Of a stretch of 26,879 nucleotides of DNA, positions 1 through 10,400 are shown piece by piece; the stretch's first letter is position 1, and every line of letters begins with the position of its first letter. The notes under the pieces were generated by a model. It was not told the DNA's origin. It made no database searches and saw only the letters and a list, made by a program, of their open reading frames with translations. This stretch comes from Isoetes engelmannii (Eukaryota; Streptophyta; Lycopodiopsida; Isoetales; Isoetaceae): the NCBI GenBank assembly GCA_011763485.2, contig JAANSK020098906.1, forward strand, positions 1 through 26,879. The letters are read 5' to 3'. The position numbers and the translations under genes were made by a program.

Positions 1-600
1 TATTTTAAAGTACCTAAAGCTCACGATTTATTAAAATTAAATTCCTCATGATTGAGATCAATGTTGGAAGCATGTTAGAAGGAACTTTTAAAGTTAAGTA
101 TGGGCATGAGGTTTGAGTAATATGCTCATTTTGAGCACCTAGGGTGGGTACTTTGGTACATCCCGATTCATGTATACCCTAGTTTACTTTCACCCGAATA
201 GGAATACCGGGTTCTTGTATCCCGCCCCTCACAAACACACATTTAAGAACCTTTAAGCACATGATTGAAAAGCATTAGCTTATTATTGAATCTGAGCCCC
301 CTTAAACACATATTTAAGAACTTTACCTTGGTAATTTAATTAGCTTAGCTAGATTGACTAATCTAGTTAGACAGAAGGGGCCAAAACTTAGGTTTGCATT
401 AGGGTGAGAAGAACAAATAGATCATCTCATAGCCCAATTGTGTATCATCAATTGTTTAATTGCATAGTTGTATAGTGCTAAATAGAATTTGTTTACGATT
501 GTTTGATTATGTTTTGTAGTGACTAAAGCATATTATTTTCCTAGCATTTTATCATGGAGGAGGCTACAGAGGAAGCGCTACATGGGGGATAAGCTCTGTT
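1..600. other. intergenic, nothing recognised
   Basis: AT-rich sequence with stops in all frames. I see no gene, domain or clear repeat here. Confidence 0.5.
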
Positions 601-608
601 TGCATTAG

Positions 609-647
609 AAATAGAATAGATTATTTATTGTCCACGGAGACCAATTG
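609..647 (-). mobile_element. bare LINE 3' end (copy 1)
   Basis: On the minus strand this reads CAATTGGTCTCCGTGGAC, then ATAAA, then a short degenerate TCTATTC tail. The same string occurs at 22886-22920 and 25666-25697 and, in related form, at the 3' end of the LINE body near 24580. Homology stops just upstream of the hairpin, so only about 40 bp of the element is present. The octamer TGCATTAG flanks it at 601-608 and 658-665 and may be a target-site duplication. A 13 bp tandem duplication at 648-673 makes that flank ambiguous. Confidence 0.55.
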
Positions 648-799
648 ATTAGGGAGATGCATTAGGGAGATGCATAACGGGTTGTAGAAAAATACGTCAT
701 CTGACGACCACAATCTATGGATAGCCTGCCACATCTCAGGAGAGGTTGTTTTGCATAGCTGATGGATGCACTCATACCCATTATCGTGAGGGGACGAGG

Positions 800-880
800 T
801 ATTTGGGGATGATGATGGAGGGGGTGGCTCTTCATCAGAGGGATCATAGGTATTTGGGGATGATGATGCAGGGGGTGGCA
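800..880. repeat. 48-49 bp tandem duplication
   Basis: The string GTATTTGGGGATGATGATG followed by an AGGGGGTGGC-type segment occurs at about 800 and again at about 848, so two near-identical copies lie head to tail. A repetitive Ser/Pro/Asn frame on the minus strand is a by-product of this repeat, not evidence of a gene. Confidence 0.7.
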
Positions 881-1039
881 CTCAATACCTTTGAATTCCT
901 CGTGCATGAGGTGCACATAAGAGGCAGGAGATTGCCCCAGAGGATAATGCTACATGGGAAAAACGAAGGGAGAAGAGCCGCATGCATGGACAAGAGCAAT
1001 GTGGCAAGGCAGATTACTTGATTAGCCAGTAGAAGAGGA

Positions 1040-3120
1040 AGTATAGGGCCAGAGCATGCACAAGGATGACTGTAGAGCGGAGTAAGATGGAACAGACATT
1101 GCCACCATTAGAGCTAGCACGGGTTGCTCCGCAAGGAAGGGACCAGTGGATGGATGACCTAGTACAAAGGCTATTAGATGTGCATGCAGCTCATGCAGCT
1201 ACGGCAAAGATGCGTAGCCAGAGAGACAGAGGCTAGGGTCATTGGGAGACATGGGCATGAGCATGTTGAGGAGGATGAGGAACTTGAGGTGGCTGAGGAT
1301 GTTCCACCTGATCGTCTAGTAGACTCATTACACACAGTGGTAGCAAACGACAGAATTGAGGAGGGTGAGGATATCCAGATAGCTACAGATTTTGTAGTTG
1401 ATGGTAGAGTAAACTCAGGTCATGCAGTGACAGAGGGCACGATTGAGGAGGGTTGTGTGGGCCCTAGACATCGTTTTCCAGACATACATGGCATATAGAA
1501 GGCAGGAGCTACGACAGATTATGCATCACAACTAGGACTTGCTTGTCCTTCCACTTTATAGCTAGTACTTGCTTGTCCCTCCACTTCGTCTTATATGGAG
1601 GATGAGAGAGATTATATGCCCCCCTCACGTACACTTGGCAACACATCTGTAAGTCATAGTACTTCATTCATCTCATGTACATCTATTGATGTGGATCTTT
1701 ACATTGGGAGGGTGCCTATCCATAGCATTGCTCCCCTATCCAATCCCACTGCTCCTATGTCCGTAGCAATGTCAGTCCCCATTCCCACATTTCCACTGCA
1801 TCCCAACTCACATTCCATTGTTTCTACTTTTCTACAAACATTAGCTATATTCTCAAGTTGCCTCCCACCTCCCGTCCTACCACTTCTAGTTTTACATGCG
1901 TGTCAGGAACCTTTCCTTCATTTCCTCGTCTTCCTATAGTGGCTGGTTCTGTTCCAAACACTACTTTGTCATTTAGTGACATTTCATCTACTATAATGAG
2001 CCATCCTCTACCCTTGCCAAATTTTATGCCATATCTTCCACGCCCAGTGGTGCCTAGTTTGGTTACACCGATGCTTACTGGTCCTAGTGGATCAGATGAT
2101 TCACTTGGTGTACTTGCACCCAGGCATGGCATGGGACATGCTCAGGGTAGAGCACATTCACTTGAGGCAATACAGCAAGTGTGTTAGGGGTTCCAGATAT
2201 ACCCAGTGGCAGTGGAAGGGGCTGGGGCAGGGGCAGGAGTAGAGGGAGAGGGAGAGGTAGAGGGAGGGGCAGAGGCAGGAGTCGTGGTAGAGGCAAAGGC
2301 AGAGGTAGAGGAATAGGTGATCTAGAGTAAGGAGAGGTAGATGCGCAGCATATCGAGATAGCGAGAGTAATGACACCATATCCTCCATCAGCACGGGATT
2401 GGGCACAATTATCACTAGATGGGTGGGTGTTTAATAGAGCCGCTGGATATGGGATCCTCCCACAGGCACATCAAGGAGCTTTTTATATGAGTTAGGTCTT
2501 TGTGCCCCTTTAATGGGCTTCCTAGAGAGGCCAGCAGGCATGAGCACCCACTTGGTTGAGGCTTTAAGGTTGATTTTAGACCACGACGTTGGTTCTGGCG
2601 TATTGCACGTGATATTGCCATAGGATATGAGTGGGAAGCTCATGGATATATTCATCATGTCGTGCAGAGAGATCTACGGGCGAGTTTCGGAGCTTGGATC
2701 AAGTCACCCCTTTGTCCACAATCTTCTTTTGAGTTGACCACAAATTTCTTGGATAGGGTATACGATGGATGGTTGGGAGATTGGCACATGCGTGCGTATA
2801 TCATGTGAGTGCCTCGCTATTTGAACTTGTTATTTTATCATAGTATTTTTGTCACTTTTCAAATTTGTTTGCTTTCATCATCAGACACTTGTTGTCTGAT
2901 GAGGATCGTAGACGAAATGTTTTTGTGGATCCCATATTTTACACACGTGCCATCGTGTTACGTGCATCCTCGGCATGTTGATGCAGCATCTTCTTTTGAG
3001 AGGGATGTTAGAGCTCAATTGGGCCACTTATTCCGTAACAATTACGATCCAGAGGTTGAGTGGGACATCGTACAGAACTGCTCTAGTCATGCTTCCAGTT
3101 GCAGGCCATTGTTAAAATAG
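1040..3120 (+). pseudogene. degenerate coding-like region, acidic / Ser-Pro / Arg-Gly-rich, unknown family
   Basis: I do not recognise the family. Several plus-strand open stretches succeed one another with frame changes. An acidic segment (1178-1498, rich in Glu, Asp and Val) is followed by a Ser/Thr/Pro-rich segment (1595-2187, changing frame near 1850). An Arg-Gly repeat of about 40 residues (2215-2320) follows, then a stretch with DWAQLSLDGWVFNRAAGYG that contains one in-frame TAA near 2328. Next comes RRWFWRIARDIAIGYEWEAH up to 2808, then a possible intron (GTGAGT near 2803 to CAG near 2884) and a last piece ending at a TAG at 3118-3120 after one more frame change. At least three frame changes and internal stops argue for a dead gene. 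Composition and surroundings suggest a transposon-encoded protein, but an exon-rich host gene is not excluded. Confidence 0.35.
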
Positions 3121-3553
3121 GAACATAATGTTGCAGCTTGCATTTGCTTAAAGCAAAAGGGTTAGTTTTCAAATTTGGTGGATAATAAAAGTGGAGCATT
3201 CTATTTATATTAACTCAATGCCACTTTAACTAGGACGTTTCGAGGCTTTCCAATTAGAATAGAATGGGTTCAAATCCCTTAAGACACATTACTGATATTG
3301 CCTCATAGACGTGTTACTGATGTTGCCTCATATACTCATAGCTCAATGTTAAATTGGATATAAATTTCTTGCCATCTTTATATTTCAACAAACTACATCT
3401 ACTAGTGGAACGAAACCATGTTTTGGCATCTCCTATCATGCTTTGTCCTCTTGTATGTGTGTTTTCCAATGTCATATGTATGCTTTTATTGTCGTTGGAT
3501 CTATTTTAGCATGTGGAATACCTTTTCCAAGGCCCCAAAAGGGCCAAAATTTG
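3121..3553. other. intergenic, nothing firm
   Basis: No convincing coding. A tRNA-like B-box sequence (GGGTTCAAATCCC) sits near 3269-3281 without a matching A box, so I do not call a tRNA or SINE. Confidence 0.4.
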
Positions 3554-3965
3554 TTTTAGTTCACGCAAACCATTACATTCAACACTTTCAAATAAAACTC
3601 CCTCTAAAACCCCCTTTGCCTTGGGTGCATATTAATATGGGGGTGATGTAGGGCAGCAAGAGCCCCTTTTATCCCCTCTAAAACAATATAATACATGTAT
3701 AATCAACAACATTTAGTGTATTGCCCCAAACCTTATAGTATTCTGCAAGTCTCGCTATATAGTATAAAAAAACTTGTACGAGCATATCCCATAAACGAGG
3801 ATCGCTATCTACAGTCCAAATCAAGGCATAACTCATGAATATGCCCATCCAACAGCTCTCGTTGCCCGGAGTCACCCCTTGTGTGAATATGCACCCATAC
3901 CAAAGGGGGTTTTAGGGGGAGTTTTATTTAAAAGTATTGAATGTAATGGTTTGTGTGAACTAAAA
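3554..3965. mobile_element. fold-back / non-autonomous DNA element with long inverted ends
   Basis: The left end, beginning TTTTAGTTCAC and running to about 3634, is repeated in inverted orientation from about 3886 to 3965. The shared parts include CAAACCATTACATTCAA, AAATAAAACTCCC, CTAAAACCCCCTTT and GGGTGCATATT, with only scattered differences over about 80 bp. The roughly 250 bp between the arms has no ORF of note. Long inverted ends on a 412 bp element fit a fold-back or Mutator-like non-autonomous transposon. No clean target-site duplication could be read. Just outside the right arm, TTGAATGTAATGGTT is repeated directly (about 3937 and 3972). Confidence 0.65.
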
Positions 3966-4170
3966 TTGTGTTGAATGTAATGGTTCGAACTAGGTAATGC
4001 CCGTCCCGGAGGACATTGCGGCGCGTCATTTTTTGAGGCGAGTACGACATGATTATTGACATCACCATCAATGGGCTACATGAACATATAGGATGAGAAA
4101 TATATTTGATATCAATGATGAAAAATCTTGCAAATTTCTATGCAAAATAGTTAAACTATGTATCTATTTA

Positions 4171-4247
4171 TCTATCTTGCTTGAAAGCCAACCTTGGCAT
4201 GATCAATCTATCTATCTAGCTGTAAAGCCAACCTCGGTAATGATCCC
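4171..4247. repeat. 40 bp tandem duplication
   Basis: Two units start with TCTATCT at 4171 and 4211 and share AAAGCCAACCT followed by a GATC-containing end. They lie about 70 bp upstream of the first candidate exon of the TPR gene. Confidence 0.65.
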
Positions 4248-4312
4248 TTTTTATTAAGTCTCTATGGAACTAAGTATACATTGATTCAACCTTATCAATG
4301 AGCAAGGTGAGT

Positions 4313-4444
4313 ATGGTGGCTTGGCTTGGTTCTTGTGGCCGTTTGTCCCCAATTCTCGACATACATGTAGTCTCTCGACCGCTTGTCCCGACATACTCAA
4401 CGCGCATTCGGGTATATGCCATTAAGATTGCTCAATCCGGTCTG
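4313..4444 (+). CDS. candidate first exon (transit peptide) of the TPR gene
   Basis: An ATG at 4313 opens 44 codons ending at a strong GTAAGC donor at 4445. The peptide starts MVAWLGSCGRLSP and is rich in Ser, Arg, Thr and Val with almost no acidic residues, as expected of a chloroplast transit peptide. The join to the next exon is unresolved. With the GTAAGC donor, the only in-phase acceptor (AG at 4486-4487) would leave a 43 bp intron, too short for plants. A GTCTGG donor at 4440 with an acceptor at 4515 would give a 76 bp in-frame intron. If this exon is wrong, the protein would start at 4524 without a transit peptide. Confidence 0.5.
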
Positions 4445-6830
4445 GTAAGCTACTTATTTTCAACATAAGATTGATCGAATAGGCTAGAAATCGCTGCTTA
4501 GAATATTTGTAAGAGGGGTCCTCATGTCTGAACAGAATCAAGAGCAGCTACAGGATTGTAATTCGAGCAAAGGACGAAGATGGATATGCAGCATGCCCCT
4601 ACTCTGCTCGTTTTTCTCTCTATATCCAAGTCCATCCTATGCCTGGTTTCCAGCTAAGGTGGATTTGACAAAGGTTCCTACTCGTGCATTTGACGCAAAT
4701 GATAAACGTCTTAGAGATGCTGCTGCAACATTTGAGAAGGCATTGCTTGTGAAGACGGTGATTAACCATCTTTTATCTTTGAACATATTGTATTAGTGAT
4801 TTCCTTTTATAACAATCAAGTACAGGTTGAAGAGGAGGAGAAATTGTGGACAGAAATCATTGAGAAATATGGAACACTAGATGCTGAATGGGTTCCAGAC
4901 ATATTATCAAGAGCCTACGGCAATAGAGGAAATGCTCGGAGTCGTCAAGTAAGCCCTTCTTATAAAGCTCCACTACAAATAGTATGTTCATGACCTTGGC
5001 GCAGTATGGTCAATCGTCCCCAATGACTCACACAATAAAAAATAATCCTTGATACTTGTTTCCTAACTTCCACATTTAAATTGCAGGTTTCTGTCACTCC
5101 CACACCTAGCTATTTAATTCCACAAAATCCAACAAGTAAGAAGCCAAAGGAGAGCCACTAATGTGATCTGCTCAACTGATTCAAGTTTGTGTGTGGATTG
5201 AATCCATTTATGAACAAGAAAAAAAACATTCTTATATGCATCCTAGTCTAATAGTCTGCAAATGCCATGCAAAAATAGGCATACCATTGAATGGAATTTC
5301 TGAATCACATCAAAAGCTATCTGCATAGAACATTTGATATCTATAACCCTTTCTTTTCTTGATTTTAAAGGTAAAGAGTTGATTTCCTTGCTCTTTGGTT
5401 GTGACTTCAGGGAAAACCAGAAGCAGCTTTAGAAGATTATGACCGATCAATCGGCCTGGCTCCGTCTGTATTTGAAACTTTATACCTAATTTGAAGTCTT
5501 GCTTTTATGATTCAGTTTACTTGTATAAAATGTTAGTTTAGTCTGTGCAAAATAGAACAATAAGGCTTAAAGTCATGAAGGGAAAATAACGCTTTAACCC
5601 TATCCGGAATTGCAGATATGCGGTGGATCCTATTTTAAATCGTGGAGTGGCACTGGAAAAGCTGAGAAGGTATGATGAAGCCTTGGCTGATTATGATGCA
5701 GTTCTTTCTGCCCAACCTAATGATCCTGCTGCCTGGAATAACCTGGGAAATGTCAAGGTAATTTTTCTTGGTCTGTTGGTATTTGGTTGTTACAACCTAA
5801 CATCATCTTTGGATAGCACAGTATATCTGAATCCTGGTTATTAAACTGCAGAGTAAAATTAAAATTGGAGGAATCGAAGTGGGAGTAATATATTCTTAAC
5901 TTGCAGGCAGCCTTAGGAAAATGGAGTGATGCATTAGAAAGCTACAACCAAGCTGTACAGTTAGCACCAGAGTTTTCTTTTGCAGCTGCTAACTATGCTC
6001 TGGTCTTCCCTTGAACTCTGTTTTTCCACAATATTTTGTGACTTACTGACATTACCAGGTTTTGGAAAATTATTAGTCCCTTTATCAGATTGGCAAAGAG
6101 AGGGAAGCGATACGGTTGTTCCGATCTATCCTCCGAAAGTACCCGGAGGTATTTTGTTCCTCCCTTTTCTGGCTTTTGTTATCATGCACAGCATTTGTAC
6201 TGAATCCACAAGGCAACAATTGATAATTGAATTTTGGTTTTTGTTAAGCAGTTACGTTGTTCTCTAACAAAAAAATATAACTGAACCATTATTACCTCCA
6301 AGCCAATATCTGAACTCTCGAGCCTTTACGACCTTCCATAAGTATATCTTGTTGCAGCCTTGTTTAGACATATCTAAATCTAATGTATCACAAAACGGTT
6401 AATTATAATAAGGAACTGAGGATAGTAAAATTCTACTTAGATGGTTACTGCTTCTTGCACGTGTTTGGCTACCAAATTATACCAAATTGAGTGTGCACTG
6501 TTATATTAGAGACTATTTGCATACCCTCACTTTTCCATAACCATTCTGAGCATGATTCCTATGTTCGCTTCTTAGTTTCCAGATGTAAGAGCAGCTCTAG
6601 CTGTCTCATTGTATGCTCAGGGGTTGACTGCAGATGCAGAAAATAACTGGACAAGAGTTGAGGTATAAACTATTCATGCTTAACCTGATTTCATATTGTC
6701 ACAAAGTGTAAATGGAGAGTCTTTACAGGATGGAAGGTATCGTGACCGAAACTGGGTACAAAACACTAGAATATGGCCACCTAAGCTTATAAAAGCATTG
6801 GAGAACTTTCTTGATCTGGAAATAAACTAA
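4313..6830 (+). CDS. chloroplast-targeted, probably thylakoid-lumen TPR protein
   Basis: The exons read 4524-4757, 4826-4948, 5411-5463, 5616-5757, 5907-6002, 6077-6148, 6576-6662 and 6729-6830 (TAA). All junctions are in phase and GT-AG, giving 302 residues from the ATG at 4524. Counting from that Met, residues 18-19 are Arg-Arg, 21-33 are hydrophobic and 38-40 are SYA. This looks like a twin-arginine lumen signal with its cleavage site. Degenerate TPR units run from about residue 106 to 265 (for example NRGVALEKLRRYDEALADYD and AALGKWSDALESYNQAVQLA), followed by a conserved tail with WPPKLIKALENFLDL. Order and sequence match, from memory, a single-copy plant family of plastid TPR proteins (the Arabidopsis At1g78915 type). 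TPRs bind partner proteins; the partner is not known to me. An upstream exon (4313-4444) probably supplies the transit peptide. The donor after 5463 is the weak GTCTGT, chosen because only it keeps phase and restores APYAVDP. Confidence 0.88.
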
Positions 6831-6866
6831 AGGCATATATTTCCGCAGCCACATGATTATTGTTCG

Positions 6867-6983
6867 CCATATGACGTGTGTGGCTCAAAGAAAGTGGAAG
6901 ATGAGCATCACTTCCTTATAGATTGTCCTAGAACATCACTTTTAGGATGTAGATTTAAATATTTATTCTTTATGAGATGGTGA
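6867..6983 (+). pseudogene. LINE C-terminal zinc-knuckle fragment
   Basis: An open frame ending in TGA at 6981-6983 contains DVCGSKKVEDEHHFLIDCP. This is the Cys...Cys...Glu-Asp-Glu-His-His-Phe-Leu...Cys-Pro pattern found at the C-terminus of many plant LINE proteins downstream of the reverse transcriptase. It begins 36 bp after the stop codon of the TPR gene, so it probably lies in that gene's 3' UTR. Only about 38 codons remain. Confidence 0.55.
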
Positions 6984-7160
6984 ATCAATTCTTCATTGTA
7001 CATTTTACATGTACTAAAGCATAGATTGAAGTTATTCACTTATAGATTGTCCTAGAACATCACTTTTAGGATGTAGATTTAAATATTTATTCTTTATGAG
7101 ATGGTGAATAAATTTTTCATTGTACACTTTACATGTAGTAAAGCTTAGATCGAAGTTATA
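6915..7160. repeat. 124 bp tandem duplication
   Basis: Unit 1 (6915-7038) and unit 2 (7039 to about 7160) both start CTTATAGATTGTCCTAGAAC and stay about 90 percent identical, ending near CATGTA.TAAAGC.TAGAT. The duplication took in the 3' half of the LINE fragment after it had inserted. Plus-strand AATAAA at 7107-7112 and 7171-7176, and minus-strand AATAAA (TTTATT at 7086-7091), give possible poly(A) signals for both convergent genes. Confidence 0.8.
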
Positions 7161-7436
7161 ATATCCTGTAAATAAAGTTAATAAAACATTTCTGGGCATA
7201 CTATCTGTTTTCAAACTCAATACGAAGTACAACAGATTGCCATGATAGAATCTAACAAACACATGTTGATTCATTTCTTCAACAAGAGCTTGAAATTAAA
7301 TATATAGTGCCAACAGCATATCTGGCTTGTTGGACACTCCAATACATCTAGTTCGATGGAACACCATATTTTTACAATTTACATCATTCTGTGGTTTGTG
7401 TCAATGACCCCAGATAAGCAATATCTCTGTATGAAT

Positions 7437-10400
7437 TTACATCATAAGGCTGAAAACTGTTTCCTCAATCAAGCTATTGAGGATTACCTGCTCCAACTTA
7501 CATCCGATAGTTTTCATTTCTTCTCCATTACTTACCCATGTGTCAGGATTGGTTAAATCTTCACTTATAAGATTCTCTAAGGAAAGTTCAGATCTCAAGA
7601 CCCCCTGATCACTGAATTTTCTGATTTCCCTCCATATATCTTTCAAAAGTGCATATCTTGCAGGCATAGGCTTAGCTGATACTTGGCTGCAAAGATGATG
7701 CTGGAACTTTGTTGATAAGATTTCATTGACTGTGTCAAACAGAAGACGTCTATTCGTTGCATCCACATAGCCCTTCCCCTTGGTAACACGCATTTGGTGT
7801 TGTTTGTTTCTTGTGATCTTCAATGGGAAATAGGTTCCCACGGTAGAATATTTCTCCTCTAGCTTCTGGAAGACATATGGTTGAATTGCACTGTCAGGGG
7901 AATGCCACTCTATCCAGGTGCCAGTGGTAAGTTCAGCAACAGCAAGGAGATCCTTTACATATGCCAAACTCTCTTGTTGTCCATCTGGACAGACCAGGAT
8001 TTCCTGTGATAGCTTGTCAGCAAATGACTGAAGGGCAACTGGGGGGTAAGCTGGGCAAGATGATGCATTCTTATCAAGATTGGAATCATGGTGTCTCTGC
8101 ACCAATCCATCACTTGAATCCCTTAATTCCCTCGCTTCAGAGTTATCAAATTTCAACATCTGGAGACGCAATCTTAAGTCTGCAGGAATATTGATGAGAG
8201 TTGATTTAGTTTCCACTCCTGGTATTTGCACAAAGAAAATGAGAGCTTTAGTAATTTACCTTCAAGGCTTGATGCAACTTCATCAAAGTGCACTGGACTT
8301 GGACTGCCCTCTACAAACGGACAGTCCAAAATTGATACTGGACTAGATTGCTCAGACTTCCTCATAATGTCGGGCATGCTGCCTATTTGTTCTACATCAG
8401 AGACATCCAACGACAAGTCTGTCGATGCGTCATCGATCTGATCCTGCATAATCATTCAAAAATTAGTTAGAATGACACGTTTAATTTGATGTTCATAATA
8501 ATTTATGAGACAAAAGGAGACATGCACACTACCTGCTGCATTGCAAAGCATCTATCTGTAGTAGATAAGCACCCTAGCCTGTCATCCTGTTCGTTCTCAA
8601 CAATTTTTTGCAGACAGTTTGTTCTGAGTGTTGCACAGGCATATGGATCATCCTTTGTGACAACCTGAGCTTTTCTAGACGAGCATGTTTCCTTTTTCTT
8701 TTTGCTTGAATAAACAGTCTTCTCTGATTTGCCTTTAAATAGGTCATTTTCAAAAGCTTCTGTAGCAAGGGGCATGTATTGTTGTTCATCCACAACTCTC
8801 CTGCCTGATTGTTTGTCTTCTTGTATTTTTGCAACAGATCTGGACCTAGGAAGGGATAAAAAGCTACCTTTACTATCATCAGTGTGCACCTTTGTTGTAC
8901 TTCTTTCGCCTTCTTGTAATTTTTCATCCCATTTCTCGTTGGAGCTGTATGAGAAGCCCTTAGCATGCTGTCCTTGAGAAGCCAACTTAGGCAGGATATG
9001 CTCCCCACCAATGAACTTTCTTTCCTTTGAGTGAATAGGTTTGACACGTTCTTCTTCAAGCCTGCTTGTCCTTCCAGACTTACTATTTTGATGTGTTTTC
9101 CCCTCCTTAGTGACAATGCCCTGTGCTGATCTAGGCAAACGTGGAGAGTTCGGTAGACTGGCACTAGAGTGCATTTGGTAGTCTCTTGGGCGTCTTGATG
9201 TTCTTGTGCAGCCATCATCACTGCTCAAGTACCCCATATTTTCAGCTCCTGAATTTCCTAGATGTGCTTTGTGTTTCATGCTGATTGTATTTAAAGCAGC
9301 ACTCTGATCTTGCTTTGAATATGCATTTGTAGCAAGCTCCTTTGTTATCCTCTCCCTCATCTGTCTGGCAATTTCCCTGGCAATTTCTTTTGAATTAGTA
9401 GCTGCATTTCCATATGAATCCTTGACAAAAACAGTGTCAGATCTCCCATCCAATTTCTTTCCATCAACCTCTTGTCTATGTCTTTCGCGCGCATCTCCCA
9501 CAATGGCCTGCAACCGTGGGGAGTTTGAGGAGACACCAGACTTAGCTTGGGACCTCTTTGTTGGGCTTGGCTTGAGGACTACTATTCTAGTAGGATTCTG
9601 CGGCTGCTCTCTTTTCTCAGCATTTCTATCATAGGCAGATGAGAATCTTTGATCAGTTTGTTTGGGTCGTTGAAGAAATTCTCGATCGAAGGAGCATCTC
9701 GCTTCTGCTGGTTTGGATGGCACCTGTTGATCATGATATTGCCGGGGATAGTCTTTGCCCAGGTTTTGCTTAGCCTCAACTTCATTGCCGCGCCCTTTGC
9801 CATTTATTCCAGGACTTTTGATTCCGTTTACACCTTTGGACTGGAGGTCATACAAATTTTGGGCTTCTAGAATTCCCGGGAAATATTGCTTGTTTGACTG
9901 CAGGATCTCAATAGCTTCTAAACATTGCTGAGACCTGTGAAGCATTTTCCTAGCATTTGCTAGTTTGGCATAGTCATCCCTCTCATTTGCAACAGAATGC
10001 TTGTTGCCTTCATTAAATTTCTTCAGGGCCTGCACCTGATTTGCAAGAAGACGTTGCTTTACTTCCTCTAGCTGGAGCTGTTCTGTTGACTGCGATGCTG
10101 GCTTTACCTGAAAACTCTTCCTCATTTCGTGCATCTCTTTCTCTTTGGGTGTTTCCCGAAAAGAATTTGATCGGAAAAACACGTCACCACCATCTTCGGT
10201 GAAAGAGTTCCGGGGCATATCTTGCCTCATGCTCTTTGAAAGCTTCAACTCTTGAAGAGGCCGTTCTCCAAGGAAGCTCTGTTTCCGTTCTGAGGGCTTC
10301 TTAGATGCGTCCATTTCTTCCGGCAAAGAATCAAGGCCCATAAGGCGTGCCACTACACTGGGCGATCTACGTTTAGATTCACCATCTCTAGCAGTAGAAC

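Noticed and set aside
2084-2415. Leu/Pro-rich minus-strand ORFs
   Set aside because: They are the antisense of the Arg-Gly-encoding purine repeat.
3262-3290. A tRNA gene suggested by GGGTTCAAATCCC
   Set aside because: No D arm, A box or acceptor stem could be found.
8219-8259. A 41 bp micro-intron as the main last intron of the LONGIFOLIA/TRM gene
   Set aside because: An in-phase acceptor at 8180 gives an 80 bp intron, matching the others and the family alignment better. The short form is kept only as a possible alternative.
8574-9221. A 215-residue minus-strand ORF
   Set aside because: It overlaps the large TRM exon in another frame and lacks family similarity.
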